Assembly: GCA_021791715.1 (NCBI GenBank)
Contig: JAJYWB010000011.1
Span: 40,934 to 104,933 of the forward strand
Source of the DNA: Planctomycetota bacterium
GTDB lineage: Bacteria; Planctomycetota; Planctomycetia; Isosphaerales; Isosphaeraceae
DNA length: 64,000 nucleotides
Direction of reading: 5' to 3'
Made by a program: the position numbers and the translations under genes. This document shows, in pieces, positions 18,405-27,083 of the stretch. Every line of letters starts with the position of its first letter. Position 1 is the first letter of the stretch. Below the pieces are notes generated by a model. It made no database searches and was not told where the DNA came from. It saw only the letters and a list, made by a program, of their open reading frames with translations.

Positions 18405-19003
18405 ATCGAAGCCTTTCGCGTAAGTCCAAGCCGGCGCGCACGATCTCTCTCGAATTCACGATCCAAGCGATCGTCGTCGTCGCTTATGCGAGTTGAAAGC
18501 TCGTTCTCGGCGTTCCGCTCTTTGAAAGTATCGATCTCATTATTAACGTAATTTAGAGTACTATTTTCATTATTATCGTGATTTAATGTATTAATTTGAT
18601 CATTAACTCCGTTAAGATCGCCGATCTTTTCTCTCTCGAGATTCGGATCGTCTTCTTCGTCAACGCTTAAAGTAATGCTTTCAAGTTTGATCTCTTCCCC
18701 CGATCGTATCTCGATTTGATTCGAGCCGCACCGCGCGCAGACGAAGTGAAACGCGACGACGCGCGAAAGCGCGCCGCAGTCGCGGCATTCGGCTTCAAGC
18801 GGTTCGACCTGAATCTCGAGCGACGCGTCGCGACAACGAGACGAGCGCGCGGCGATCCGGAACGCCGATTCGAGCAGTTCGGGCTCGACCCCCGAGAATT
18901 CTCCCAGAACGACTCGAATTCGCGTCACGCGGCCGCCTCCCGCGGCGATCGCCTCGCGATCGACCAGACGCAACAGATGATTCATTAATGATAACTCATG
19001 CAT
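18401..19003 (-). CDS. hypA: Nickel chaperone HypA with long Asn-rich C-terminal tail
   Basis: The first 115 residues are a normal HypA: MHEL nickel-binding start, and a zinc site with CRDCG and CARCG near 75 and 90. HypA is usually about 113-120 residues, but this protein has 200. The extra 85 residues are acidic, with four degenerate 10-residue repeats rich in Asn, Asp and Glu (NDQINTLNHD, NNENSTLNYV, NNEIDTFKER, NAENELSTRI), then an Arg-rich end. The tail is encoded in unusually A+T-rich DNA. It overlaps hypB by four bases, so the frame is kept despite the insertion. It delivers nickel to the large subunit with HypB. Confidence 0.93.
   Translation of the reverse strand: MHELSLMNHLLRLVDREAIAAGGGRVTRIRVVLGEFSGVEPELLESAFRIAARSSRCRDASLEIQVEPLEAECRDCGALSRVVAFHFVCARCGSNQIEIRSGEEIKLESITLSVDEEDDPNLEREKIGDLNGVNDQINTLNHDNNENSTLNYVNNEIDTFKERNAENELSTRISDDDDRLDREFERDRARRLGLTRKASM
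18538..18627 (-). repeat. Degenerate 30-bp A+T-rich repeats inside hypA
   Basis: Three imperfect 30-base units start near 18538, 18568 and 18598 (for example CATTATTAACG, CATTATTATCG, GATCATTAACT). Each codes for ten residues of the HypA tail, so gain or loss of a unit keeps the frame. The A+T content is clearly higher than that of the surrounding genes. Confidence 0.65.
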
Positions 19004-19469
19004 ACGGTTGCGCCTCCGCGAAATCGGCTCGGATCGTTTCGACGAGGCGGTCGATCGCGGCTTCGACCTCGGGCGAGAGGCCCGAGCCGTGGCCGACGGT
19101 TTTCGCCTCGATCGTATGCAAACGCAATCGTTTGAATGTGTAACCGAGCGCCTCGACGAGTTCGATCGCCTCGATCAGCCCGACTCCGTGCGTGCTCCAC
19201 GCCGAGCCTCGTTGTATTGAGATCTCGTCGCGGTCGAACGACCGGATCGTTCCCGGCTCGCCGCGCGGCGCCGCGGCGTCGACGATCGCTGCGCAAGGAG
19301 AAGACGCCTCGCACAAGATCGCCGCGAGCGAGAGGGAATCGCCCGTTTTCAGCAGGCGCACGCCGCGCTCAGGGAGATCGGCGAGCCGGTCGACCGCGAC
19401 CCACCCCGCTGCGTCGTCTCCCCGCGGGCCTCCCAATCCGATTATTAAGGAATTGTAAATATTATTCAT
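18996..19469 (-). CDS. Hydrogenase maturation endopeptidase (HycI/HyaD family)
   Basis: A 157-residue peptidase of the M52/HycI family, which removes the C-terminal peptide of the large subunit after nickel insertion. The N-terminal motif reads GLGGPRGDDAAGW, where the family usually has GxGNxxxxDDG, so the Asn is replaced by Gly while the metal-binding Asp is kept. IVDAAAPRGEPGTI supplies the second Asp region and WSTHGVGLIEAIELVEALG the His motif. It lies six bases after the large-subunit gene and overlaps hypA by eight bases. Confidence 0.88.
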   Translation of the reverse strand: MNNIYNSLIIGLGGPRGDDAAGWVAVDRLADLPERGVRLLKTGDSLSLAAILCEASSPCAAIVDAAAPRGEPGTIRSFDRDEISIQRGSAWSTHGVGLIEAIELVEALGYTFKRLRLHTIEAKTVGHGSGLSPEVEAAIDRLVETIRADFAEAQPYA

Positions 19470-19475
19470 GATTCA

Positions 19476-20855
19476 TTACTTGTTCACAATATTGAGGGTT
19501 AAAAAATGGGTGGCGCAACTGATGCACGGGTCGTAATTGCGAACGACCTGTTCGCATTTCCATTCGGCTTCGGCCTGGGGAATGTCGAGGATCGTGGGGG
19601 CGAAGCGGATCAGATCCTCCTCGATCTGGCGTTGATTTTGGCTGGTGGGGGCGATGATCGTCGCGGCGACGACCGCGCCTTTGTCGTCCGCCTCGTATCG
19701 ATGATAAAGGATTCCCCGCGGCGCCTCGGTGATCCAGGCGCCCGACCCGGCGCGAAATTCGACGGGTTCGAATGCGCGTTCGGGAGGTTCGTATTCACGG
19801 ATCAGCCGGATCGCCAGATCGACCGCGTGAAAGACCTCGATCGCGCGCGCGACGATCGATACGAACGGATTGTCGCACGGCCACGAGATCCCCAGCTCCC
19901 CCCCCAGCACGCGGGCGTCGACCGTCGCGCGGTCGCGATTCATATTCCACCGCGCCAGCGGCCCCGTGAAAAAAGCCCCGCTCCCTTTCTTGAGCGATTG
20001 CAACGCATTCGAATGCGGAACGTGCCGCTCCTCAAAATGATCAGGATATTCCGCCATATCGATATTTAAACCCTTTGACGAAACGAGCCGGCCCTCGTTC
20101 ATCGGGTATTCGACGGGATGCGAGAGCGCTACATATTCGTAATCGTATTCGTAATCTGGAAAATCGAGCTTGGCGGTCCAGCGGACGAGATCGCGCGCGA
20201 CGTCGCGCACGCGTTCGAGCCTCTCGGCGAGCGCCGCGAGATCGGCTCGCGACGGAAGTTTATAAAATCCTCCGACGCGAACGTTGATCGGATGAACCTC
20301 GCGACCGCCGAGCGTCTCGACGATCGAGTTGCCCGCCTTTTTGACGGCGAGCGCCGATCGCACGATCGCGGCGAATTCGGGCTTCGCCTGCGCCATCGCG
20401 ATCGCGCTTTCGTATCCGAAGAAATCGGGAGCGTGAAGGAACGCGAAATGGAGCACGTGGCTCTCGATCCATTCGCCGCAATAAAGCAGCCTGCGCAGCG
20501 ATTTGATCGGCGCCGGGACGTTCATCCCCAGCAGTTTTTCGATCGCGTGGCACGAACTCATCTGATACGCGACGGGGCAGATGCCGCAGATCCGCGCCGT
20601 GATGTCGGGAACTTCGAGCAGGCTTCGGCCGCGGAGGAACGACTCGAAAAATCGAGGGGGCTCGAAGATCCTCAGTTGCGCGTCTTCAACCTTGCCGTCG
20701 CGGACGACGATCGTGATTCCACCTTCTCCCTCGACCCGCGCCATCGCGGCGACGCGAATCGTACGTTCGGTCGAAGCGTTCACCGAGGCCTTGGAATCGG
20801 GCGCCTCGCCCGCCGCCGAATCGTGCAGTGGATCGTGTTTGGATTCGTTAGACAT
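19476..20855 (-). CDS. [NiFe] hydrogenase large (alpha) subunit, group 3b type
   Basis: A 459-residue catalytic subunit that binds the NiFe(CN)2CO site. The L1 motif [17 protein letters not shown] gives Cys90 and Cys93; the L2 motif DPCISCATH near the end gives Cys444, Cys447 and His450. Cleavage after His450 would release a nine-residue tail (FLTLNIVNK). The ATG at 20855 (MSNESKHDP) overlaps the small-subunit stop by eight bases; open frame further upstream is non-coding. Gene order beta-gamma-delta-alpha equals that of NADP-linked sulfhydrogenases such as Pyrococcus SHI, which supports group 3b. Confidence 0.93.
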   Translation of the reverse strand: MSNESKHDPLHDSAAGEAPDSKASVNASTERTIRVAAMARVEGEGGITIVVRDGKVEDAQLRIFEPPRFFESFLRGRSLLEVPDITARICGICPVAYQMSSCHAIEKLLGMNVPAPIKSLRRLLYCGEWIESHVLHFAFLHAPDFFGYESAIAMAQAKPEFAAIVRSALAVKKAGNSIVETLGGREVHPINVRVGGFYKLPSRADLAALAERLERVRDVARDLVRWTAKLDFPDYEYDYEYVALSHPVEYPMNEGRLVSSKGLNIDMAEYPDHFEERHVPHSNALQSLKKGSGAFFTGPLARWNMNRDRATVDARVLGGELGISWPCDNPFVSIVARAIEVFHAVDLAIRLIREYEPPERAFEPVEFRAGSGAWITEAPRGILYHRYEADDKGAVVAATIIAPTSQNQRQIEEDLIRFAPTILDIPQAEAEWKCEQVVRNYDPCISCATHFLTLNIVNK

Positions 20856-21621
20856 GACGAAGCCCCTCCGCGACAAAAGCCGGCGAGGTCGAATAAAACG
20901 CGTGGAAGAAACGGCGGATTTGATCGGAGGGAACGCCGATCGACTCGAACCGCGAAGCGAGCGCCGCGGTGTTCGGCTGGTGCGACGGACCGTAGCACGC
21001 GAAACAGCCTCGATCGTGCGCCGGGCAAAGCGCTCCGCATCCCGTCGAAGTGACGGGACCCATGCACGCCTTCCCTTGAGAAACAACCACGCAAACGATG
21101 TTGCGTCGCTTGCAGTCGAGGCAAACAGCGTGATCGGGAACCCTCGGCCTCGCGCCCGCGAGCATTTGCGCAATGACGTTTAGAAGCTGATATTTATTGA
21201 TCGGGCATCCCTGCAATTCGAGGTCGACCGTGATGAAATCGGCGATCGGTCGCGATTTATCGAGCGTCTTCACGTAAGACGGATTCGCGTAGACCGCGGC
21301 GATCGATTCTTCAATCGAGATAAAATTGCGCAATCCCTGAATTCCGCCGCCGTTGGCGCACGCGCCGATCGTCACGACGAATTTGCTCCGCTCGCGCACG
21401 TCTTTAATCTGCTCGAGCTGCTCGGGGCTCGAAATCGATCCCTCGACGAGCGAGACGTCGAATCGTCCCTCGAGCGGCCGCCGCGTCGCCTCGAGAAAAT
21501 ACGCGATCTCGACGCGATCGGCGACCGCGAGGATCTCGTCCTCGCAGTCGAGGATCGAAAGCTGACAGCCGTCGCAAGACGCGAACTTGAATACGCCGAG
21601 TCTTGGTTTGGGAACGTTCAT
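20848..21621 (-). CDS. [NiFe] hydrogenase small (delta) subunit, group 3b type
   Basis: A 257-residue iron-sulfur subunit. [12 protein letters not shown] holds Cys16 and Cys19 of the proximal cluster, with later ligands in [11 protein letters not shown] and [14 protein letters not shown]-terminal Cys-rich part ([29 protein letters not shown]) binds further clusters. No Tat signal is present, as expected for a cytoplasmic enzyme. ATG 21621 lies two bases after the gamma gene. Confidence 0.93.
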   Translation of the reverse strand: MNVPKPRLGVFKFASCDGCQLSILDCEDEILAVADRVEIAYFLEATRRPLEGRFDVSLVEGSISSPEQLEQIKDVRERSKFVVTIGACANGGGIQGLRNFISIEESIAAVYANPSYVKTLDKSRPIADFITVDLELQGCPINKYQLLNVIAQMLAGARPRVPDHAVCLDCKRRNIVCVVVSQGKACMGPVTSTGCGALCPAHDRGCFACYGPSHQPNTAALASRFESIGVPSDQIRRFFHAFYSTSPAFVAEGLRHV

Positions 21622-21623
21622 GT

Positions 21624-22514
21624 TTAGAAATGCTCCCGTGAAAAAAAGCGCGCCGTTTGGGAATGATCGAACACCGGGCCGTCTTTGCAAACGAAATCGG
21701 GACCGAGCTGGCAATGCCCGCAAAGGCCGATCGCGCAGTGCATGTTGCGCTCGAGCGAGTAATAAATCGAACCCGCCGGAATCTCCCGCGCGATCGCCTC
21801 GGCGACCGCGAACCGCATCAGAACCTCGGGTCCGCAAGTCATCATCAACGTTCGCTTGGGATCGATCGTCACGCGGTTGAACAACACCGGAACGACTCCC
21901 ACGCGGCCCCGCCACGCGGCGTCCCCCCGGTCGACCGTGATCAACGTTTCAATTCCACGAGCGCTCCAACTTTCATATTCATAATCATAAAGCAAGTCTT
22001 TGGGAGTGCGCGCTCCGTGCATCAAGATCACCTTGCCGTAACGCTCGCGATTCGCCAAAAGGGCGAGAACGACGGGGCGGAGCGGGGCGAGCCCCAACCC
22101 TCCCGAGACGACGAGAACGTCGCGTCCCTCGGCTTGTTTCAGCGGCCAACCCCGTCCGTAAGGGCCTCTCAGACCGATCGGTGATTTCGGTTTCAGGCTC
22201 GTCATCGCGTTCGTCACGCGCCCCGTCGCGCGAATCGTATGCAAAATGCCGGGGCCTTCATCGGGCGCGCTCGCGATCGAGATCGGAACCTCGCCGATCC
22301 CGGGCATCCAAAGCATGTTGAATTGCCCCGGTTCGTATGCGTAACAAGCCGCTCGGTCGGGATCGGCGAATTCGATCCGGTATGTCGTGATTCCCGGCGT
22401 TTCGCCCCGAATCTCGCTGACGTACGCGGGCCGAGGAAGAAACGGATCGTCTTCAGGAAGATCCGCGCCTTGAACCGTTCGAGGACCGGGCGATGTCGAT
22501 TGAGTCGTCGTCAT
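21624..22514 (-). CDS. Hydrogenase gamma subunit, FAD/NAD(P)-binding reductase
   Basis: A 296-residue ferredoxin-NADP-reductase-like protein. An FAD domain (PISIASAPDEGPG near 85), an NAD(P) domain (VVSGGLGLAPLRP near 128, MTCGPEVLMRF) and a C-terminal [2Fe-2S] motif with Cys260, 265, 268 and 276 (CAIGLCGHCQLGPDFVC) match the sulfhydrogenase gamma/dihydroorotate dehydrogenase PyrK family. It passes electrons between NAD(P)H and the iron-sulfur chain. ATG 22514 overlaps the beta stop (ATGA). Confidence 0.92.
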   Translation of the reverse strand: MTTTQSTSPGPRTVQGADLPEDDPFLPRPAYVSEIRGETPGITTYRIEFADPDRAACYAYEPGQFNMLWMPGIGEVPISIASAPDEGPGILHTIRATGRVTNAMTSLKPKSPIGLRGPYGRGWPLKQAEGRDVLVVSGGLGLAPLRPVVLALLANRERYGKVILMHGARTPKDLLYDYEYESWSARGIETLITVDRGDAAWRGRVGVVPVLFNRVTIDPKRTLMMTCGPEVLMRFAVAEAIAREIPAGSIYYSLERNMHCAIGLCGHCQLGPDFVCKDGPVFDHSQTARFFSREHF

Positions 22515-23638
22515 GGTTGATCGCCTCGAATGGCCGCGGCTTCCTCGGTGATGTCGATCCCCACGGGGCACCAAGTGACGCATCGGCCGCAGCCGACACA
22601 CCCTGAAACACCGTACTGATCGACCCAGCTCGCCAGCTTGTGCGTGAGCCACTGGCGGTAACGCGAACGGATATCGGGACGATTATTTCCGCCAGCCATA
22701 TGCGCGTGATCGGGATTGAAGCAAGAATCCCATTGTCTGATCTTTTCAGACGAGGCGCCGTCGAGGCTGGGAACGTCTTCGAGCGCGTGGCAGAAGCACG
22801 TGGGGCATACCATCGTGCAGTTCGTGCACGAAAGGCACCGCTCGGCGACTTGATCCCAACGCGGATGTTCCAGATTCTGATACAAGATATCGGGTAAACC
22901 GTTTAAATTTAAAGAACGCTTCATGCTGTTACGCGTTTTATCGACGATTCGAGCCGCGGCGCCGAGATCGGAACCGGCGGCGGGTCGGCTTTTGATTCCG
23001 TCGCAAATCGCCGCGCCTCGCGGGGTCGCGATTTCGACCAGGAATTCGCTTTCAAGCTCGGTGAGCGCCAGATCGAACCCGCGGACGGCGCGCGGACCCG
23101 TTCCCGTGCTTTCACAAAAACAGGTCGACGCCGCGACGGCGCAATGGACCGCGACGATCAACGCCTTCTCGCGTCGCGCTTGATATTGACGATCGACATA
23201 AGGCCCGTGGAGGAACACGCGATCCTGGATCTCGATCGCGTGGAGATCGCACGATCGAACTCCGAGGAACGCGTAACTGGGAACGGGATCGACGTTCGGT
23301 TTAACCGTCATCGAGTCGGCGCGGAATTCGATCGAATAGAGCGTCGTTTTGGGAGGAAAGAGGAATTGTTTCCACGAGTGGGGCCCGACCGCGTAGCCGA
23401 AATACGCGCGATCGTCGCGGCGACGAAGCCGATACGTTCCAGCCTCCTGATCGTCGGTCCAGCCGATCGGCAGGTCGTCGATCGCGCGCACCTGATCGAT
23501 CACGATCGCGCTTTCCGCGAGCGTCGGCCCGACGACGGTGTAGCCGTCGCGCCATAAGCGGTCGATGATCGAGCCTAAAACCGGCTTCTCGATCACGACC
23601 GTCTCCCCGACGGGAGCGATTGCCGCTGATGAATTCAT
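22511..23638 (-). CDS. Hydrogenase beta subunit, 4Fe-4S dicluster protein
   Basis: A 375-residue protein of the sulfhydrogenase beta/anaerobic sulfite reductase A type. The N-terminal two-thirds include [17 protein letters not shown]. Two Cys motifs follow, [17 protein letters not shown] near 290 and [16 protein letters not shown] near 350, enough for two [4Fe-4S] clusters. It probably relays electrons between the gamma flavin and the small subunit. ATG 23638 is 12 bases after the cyclic-nucleotide-binding gene. Confidence 0.92.
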   Translation of the reverse strand: MNSSAAIAPVGETVVIEKPVLGSIIDRLWRDGYTVVGPTLAESAIVIDQVRAIDDLPIGWTDDQEAGTYRLRRRDDRAYFGYAVGPHSWKQFLFPPKTTLYSIEFRADSMTVKPNVDPVPSYAFLGVRSCDLHAIEIQDRVFLHGPYVDRQYQARREKALIVAVHCAVAASTCFCESTGTGPRAVRGFDLALTELESEFLVEIATPRGAAICDGIKSRPAAGSDLGAAARIVDKTRNSMKRSLNLNGLPDILYQNLEHPRWDQVAERCLSCTNCTMVCPTCFCHALEDVPSLDGASSEKIRQWDSCFNPDHAHMAGGNNRPDIRSRYRQWLTHKLASWVDQYGVSGCVGCGRCVTWCPVGIDITEEAAAIRGDQP

Positions 23639-23650
23639 ATCACATTTTCC

Positions 23651-24124
23651 TCACGGTTGGTTGTCGTCGCCCAGGACGTCGAGGAATTGAAGCCGGAGCG
23701 CTTTAACGCGCTCGGAAAGCACGTGATAAAGCCTGCGCGCGATCGCGTAGCCGAGAACGGGATCCGAATCGCACTTGGCGCGGAGCGCGTCGGCGTCGAT
23801 CGCGAAGCCTCGCGTCGGTACCGTCGCACGTGCCGAGGCCGTCTTCGGTCGGGGCTCGAAAATGCTCGACCAGCCGAACACCTCGCCCGGACCCACCGTG
23901 AGAATCGTCGTCTTGCCCCGCCCTTTCACAAAAACATCGAGCGATACCGATCCGTGCTCGATTAAATATAAATACGGAACGGTATCTCCCTCGCGGAAAA
24001 TCGATTCGCCGGCCTCCCAGAGAACCGGAGTCGTCAGCTCGGCCACCTGGGCGCGCCGCGCCGGATCAAGATCGCGCGTGAACGCCGATACCCCCAGCCT
24101 CTCAACGATCGTCTCGTGATTCAT
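23651..24124 (-). CDS. Cyclic-nucleotide-binding-domain protein without HTH
   Basis: A 157-residue Crp/Fnr-type cNMP-binding domain (about 20-140): FREGDTVPYLYLIEHGSVSL, GPGEVFGWSSIF, then a short C-terminal helix. There is no helix-turn-helix, so it is not a normal transcription factor. The Arg of the phosphate-binding cassette is not obvious (PKTASARATV), so the ligand is uncertain. As first gene of the hydrogenase operon it may be an allosteric or electron-transfer partner of the enzyme. ATG 24124 overlaps the end of an upstream open frame (ATGA). Confidence 0.85.
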   Translation of the reverse strand: MNHETIVERLGVSAFTRDLDPARRAQVAELTTPVLWEAGESIFREGDTVPYLYLIEHGSVSLDVFVKGRGKTTILTVGPGEVFGWSSIFEPRPKTASARATVPTRGFAIDADALRAKCDSDPVLGYAIARRLYHVLSERVKALRLQFLDVLGDDNQP

Positions 24125-24182
24125 GACGAACGTCTCGCTTTCTTGGTTAAAAATCTGTTCATTCGCTTTTGCGAACTCCAAG

Positions 24183-24223
24183 AAAAAACCCCCAGCCGCG
24201 CGGAATCTCTCTCGCGGTGGGGG
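24183..24223 (-). terminator. Intrinsic terminator ahead of the hydrogenase operon
   Basis: Read on the minus strand: CCCCCACCGCG, a loop, CGCGGCTGGGGG, then TTTTTT (24188-24183). The stem has 11-12 pairs with one bulge and is followed directly by a U-run, a textbook intrinsic terminator. It lies only about 60 bases before the first operon gene, so it either ends a short upstream transcript or acts as an attenuator. Confidence 0.7.
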
Positions 24224-24503
24224 CCGACATAGCCGTGACGATCCGCCCGTCGCGAGCGGAGACATGAACCCACCCTAATCGGTGATTCGATCGCTGTCGA
24301 GCCGCTCGGGATGATTTTTTCGATCGAAAGCGTGATCGACACGCCGCGATCATCCTTCGCTCCATTCCGAATCGGTCGGCTGAATCGTGCCAAAGAAACC
24401 GAAGCCGACCGCCCCGATCGACCAGAACGACGGATTCCGACCTCGACGGAAACCGTTTCCTTTCGGAGTGAACGCGCCGATTCGGCTTGTTTTTCGCGAT
24501 AAA

Positions 24504-24767
24504 AATCAAAAGCGCCGAGCGAAGCCAATCGTCTCGCTCGGAACCGCGAAGCTTGATTCGGGCTTGAGAAATCAAAAGCGCCGAGCGAAGCCAATCGTCT
24601 CGCTTTGAACCGCGAAGCTTGATTCGGGCTTGAGGAATCAAAAGCGCCGAGCGAAGCCAATCTTCTCGATCGGAGCAGAGGAGCTTGATTCCGGGTTGAG
24701 AAATCAAAAGCGTCGAGCGAGAAGAATCGCCGGGCGCGTTCCGCGAGAAATACACACGTCGCCGCCG
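24504..24767. repeat. Four tandem 66-bp repeats
   Basis: Units begin with AATCAAAAGCG at 24504, 24570, 24636 and 24702, a constant spacing of 66 bases. The first three are nearly identical and the fourth has drifted. The first unit contains CGAGCGA...TCGCTCG, a 7-bp inverted repeat around an 11-base loop, so each unit may fold as RNA. Sixty-six bases is 22 codons, and on the minus strand the frame codes for units such as RRLASLGAFDF. Confidence 0.9.
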
Positions 24768-25016
24768 GGTTGAATCGCGCTCGAATGAGATCTTGCAATC
24801 GAACTCGATGAAAATCCGAGTGATCTTGCCGATTTAAGACGCGCGGAGAACCCCGCTCGAAGTCCGCCTGGAACTCAAGCGCACGCGACGAACCGCGATG
24901 ATTTAAGGTAAACCTCATAGGCGTCACTTCGGTCGTTCGAAAAATGCCAAGAGCGATTGTTTAATCAATACGACAAATTCTTGGAGATTGCGCAAACCGC
25001 CGCGCCTTCATCTTAT

Positions 25017-25044
25017 ATCATACGCATTGCTTCGATAATATCAA
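25017..25044 (-). promoter_or_regulatory. Possible promoter of the hydrogenase leader
   Basis: On the minus strand TTGATA (25044-25039) and TATGAT (25022-25017) are separated by 16 bases and followed by an A+T-rich start region. A transcript from here would pass through the 66-bp repeats and the terminator before reaching the hydrogenase genes. Support is from hexamer matches only. Confidence 0.35.
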
Positions 25045-25202
25045 CTGAGTTTTGACGAATTCTTCAAAGTTTTTCGCCGTCGCAATTTGGCCGCCGGTTC
25101 ACGCGATCAGAGGTATGTGAGTCGTGATTGACCCGATTTCCCAAAAGCGACACAATCCGCTCGATTCAAGGAGGATTCCGTCCTGAGCGATCGGAGAGGC
25201 TC

Positions 25203-26510
25203 GTGAACGAACGGAAAATCGAATTCGCGATCGTCGCGCTCGCGATCTTCGTCCGTATCGCCGCGGTGTTCACATTGCGAAGCTACGAGATCCCGCGTTC
25301 GGCTTACGAACACGGCGAGATCGCCTCGAATTTGTTGACCGGTCGCGGCTTTTCGATCGAATTTCTGGGCGCGTTCGGGCCGACATCGCAACAGGCGCCG
25401 GTTTATCCGTTAATCGTCGCCGCGGCGTACGCGATCGGCGGGATCGGCACGCCTCGCTCGCATCTGATCCTTGAGCTGGCGCAATCGGGACTCGGAGGCG
25501 TTTTGGCGTTCGCGGTGATCCGGCTCGCGCGCGAGATCGCCCCCGAACGCAAAGCGTTCGCGCTGCTCGCGGGGTTGATCGTCGCGGTTCATCCGACTCT
25601 TGTTTACGCCGTGACACATGTTCAAGTCGCTGGGCTCAACGCGGTTCTGCTCGCCTCGACTCTCGCCGCGGGATACGCAGCGGCGCGCACTCGTCGGACG
25701 CGAGACGCGATCGGCGCGGGGGCTCTTCTCGCGCTTCTCGCGCTCGCCGATCCGATCCTCGCGCTCTCGTCGGTCTCGCTCGCGTGGATCTTGGTTCGAT
25801 CGCTCCCGCTCAAGACAAGTGTTCGCTTGCTTGGAATCGAGATGTTGGTGTTTGCGATTGGATTGGCGCCCTGGACGATCCGCAACGCGCTCGTGCACGG
25901 CGAATTCGTCGCGGTGAAATCGACGTTCGGCTACGCGTTTTGGCAGGGGAACTGTCGCCTGAGCGAAGGGACCGACAAGGTGGTGCGGCGTCGAACGGAG
26001 AACGCGGTTCAAGAAGCGGCGCGCGCGGGGTTCGATTTGGCCGAAGTCAATCGGTCGCTCTGGAAGGCCAGGCATATCGCCGGATATCTGGATGATATCG
26101 CACTTTCACGTGAAGATAAAAAAGAACTTGGAAAATTGAGCGAGCCCGAGCGATCGCGCGTTCTGTTTCGACGCGCGGTCGTCGATCTCAAGAGCGAACC
26201 CTGGCGGTATCCCCGGCTTTGCCTCCGGAGGCTAAGGTATTTCTTTTTGTTCGACGAAACGAATCCCAAATCGCGGAGCGTGATTTACCGAGCCGGTCAT
26301 CTCGCTCTTACGATCGCCGCGGTTCTTGGGTTGATGTTCGCGCCTCGATCGCTCCGCCGTTCGCTCGCGCCGACGTTTCTCGCCGCGGCTTTGATCGCGT
26401 TGTTCCACGCGCTCACGATCGTCTCGGCGCGGTTTCATATCCCGATCGAACCTTTGATGGCGATCTGGGCCGCGGCGCCTATCGGTCGCGAACGATCCAA
26501 TCTTATTTGA
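25203..26510 (+). CDS. GT39/ArnT-like polytopic glycosyltransferase
   Basis: About 435 residues with roughly nine membrane helices. The first loop (RSYEIPRSAYEHGEIASNLL...FGPTSQQAPVYPLI) has the layout of GT-C transferases of the ArnT/PMT type, including an acidic residue early in the loop and a QAPVYP turn. These use lipid-linked sugars at the outer face of the membrane. The GTG at 25203 (VNERKIEF) is chosen because GGAGAGG lies just before it; the frame is open to a TTG at 25128. It is divergent from the hydrogenase leader and convergent with the next gene. Confidence 0.7.
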   Translation: MNERKIEFAIVALAIFVRIAAVFTLRSYEIPRSAYEHGEIASNLLTGRGFSIEFLGAFGPTSQQAPVYPLIVAAAYAIGGIGTPRSHLILELAQSGLGGVLAFAVIRLAREIAPERKAFALLAGLIVAVHPTLVYAVTHVQVAGLNAVLLASTLAAGYAAARTRRTRDAIGAGALLALLALADPILALSSVSLAWILVRSLPLKTSVRLLGIEMLVFAIGLAPWTIRNALVHGEFVAVKSTFGYAFWQGNCRLSEGTDKVVRRRTENAVQEAARAGFDLAEVNRSLWKARHIAGYLDDIALSREDKKELGKLSEPERSRVLFRRAVVDLKSEPWRYPRLCLRRLRYFFLFDETNPKSRSVIYRAGHLALTIAAVLGLMFAPRSLRRSLAPTFLAAALIALFHALTIVSARFHIPIEPLMAIWAAAPIGRERSNLI

Positions 26511-26527
26511 AAATACGCTAGTATCGA

Positions 26528-26974
26528 TCAGATTCCGATATCGGACGTTTGGTCGAATTCGGGATCGTAATCGGCGTTCAACCGTTTCGCGTTCCGACTT
26601 TTCTTGGCCGTTTTGTCGGGTTTCGGCGTGGGTTCATGCAATATTCCCAACGCGAGCATCGTCCCAAAAAAAACGGCGATGATTCCGACGGCCGTCACCG
26701 TGTTCCAAACAGGTTCGGTCGTCGCGGGATGATCGGTCGTCGTCAACCAGCCGAAGAAAAAGCCCGAAACCGGTACGACTCCTCCGATCGCGATGCAGGT
26801 GAGCGCGTCCCACATTTTATCGCGCGGCGGCTCTTGGCCCAGTTCGATCGCGCGCGATCGCTCGATTCGCCGCTGTTCCGCAACGAATTGCAAATATTTT
26901 AGCGTTTTTATCGCAATGAAGACGCATGACGAAGCGACGATGAACAAAACTGAAACATTAATCCAGGTTTTCAT
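26528..26974 (-). CDS. Small membrane protein of unknown function
   Basis: A 148-residue protein with three predicted helices (about 5-25, 58-78 and 92-112). A charged segment (EQRRIERSRAIELGQEPPR) lies between the first two, and the C-terminus is Lys/Asp-rich. I do not recognise the family. It converges with the GT39-like gene across 17 bases and diverges from glycerol kinase, so it has its own promoter. Coding is supported by the clean helix pattern. Confidence 0.6.
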   Translation of the reverse strand: MKTWINVSVLFIVASSCVFIAIKTLKYLQFVAEQRRIERSRAIELGQEPPRDKMWDALTCIAIGGVVPVSGFFFGWLTTTDHPATTEPVWNTVTAVGIIAVFFGTMLALGILHEPTPKPDKTAKKSRNAKRLNADYDPEFDQTSDIGI

Positions 26975-27083
26975 AAGATTGGCCCTTCTCGGCTCTCGAA
27001 ACCGAAGATAAGAGAGCGCGATCGCAACGCGCGCGTTGTTATCGTATCGTATGGAAAACGCGATTCGAGTGCGAGGGTCGACG

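Larger units (their letters stand above)
24125..25202. other. Leader/intergenic region of the hydrogenase operon
   Basis: This stretch of more than 1 kb has no convincing protein gene. It holds a promoter-like pair at 25017-25044 (minus), tandem 66-bp repeats at 24504-24767, and the terminator at 24183-24223. A minus-strand frame (24121-24918, ATG at 24918) stays open and ends in ATGA overlap with the cNMP gene, but its Arg/Ser-rich product looks like a non-coding frame kept open by repeats whose length is a multiple of three. Confidence 0.55.

Noticed and set aside
20856..21173. N-terminal extension of the hydrogenase large subunit
   Set aside because: It overlaps the small-subunit gene in another frame and is Arg/Ser-rich; the family start fits ATG 20855.
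24504..24767. CRISPR array
   Set aside because: The 66-bp units are contiguous without unique spacers, and there are no cas genes.
24121..24918. A 265-codon minus-strand frame ending in ATGA overlap with the cNMP gene
   Set aside because: The product is Arg/Ser-rich without any domain, other frames of the same stretch are open too because the repeat is 66 bases long, and a terminator lies inside it.
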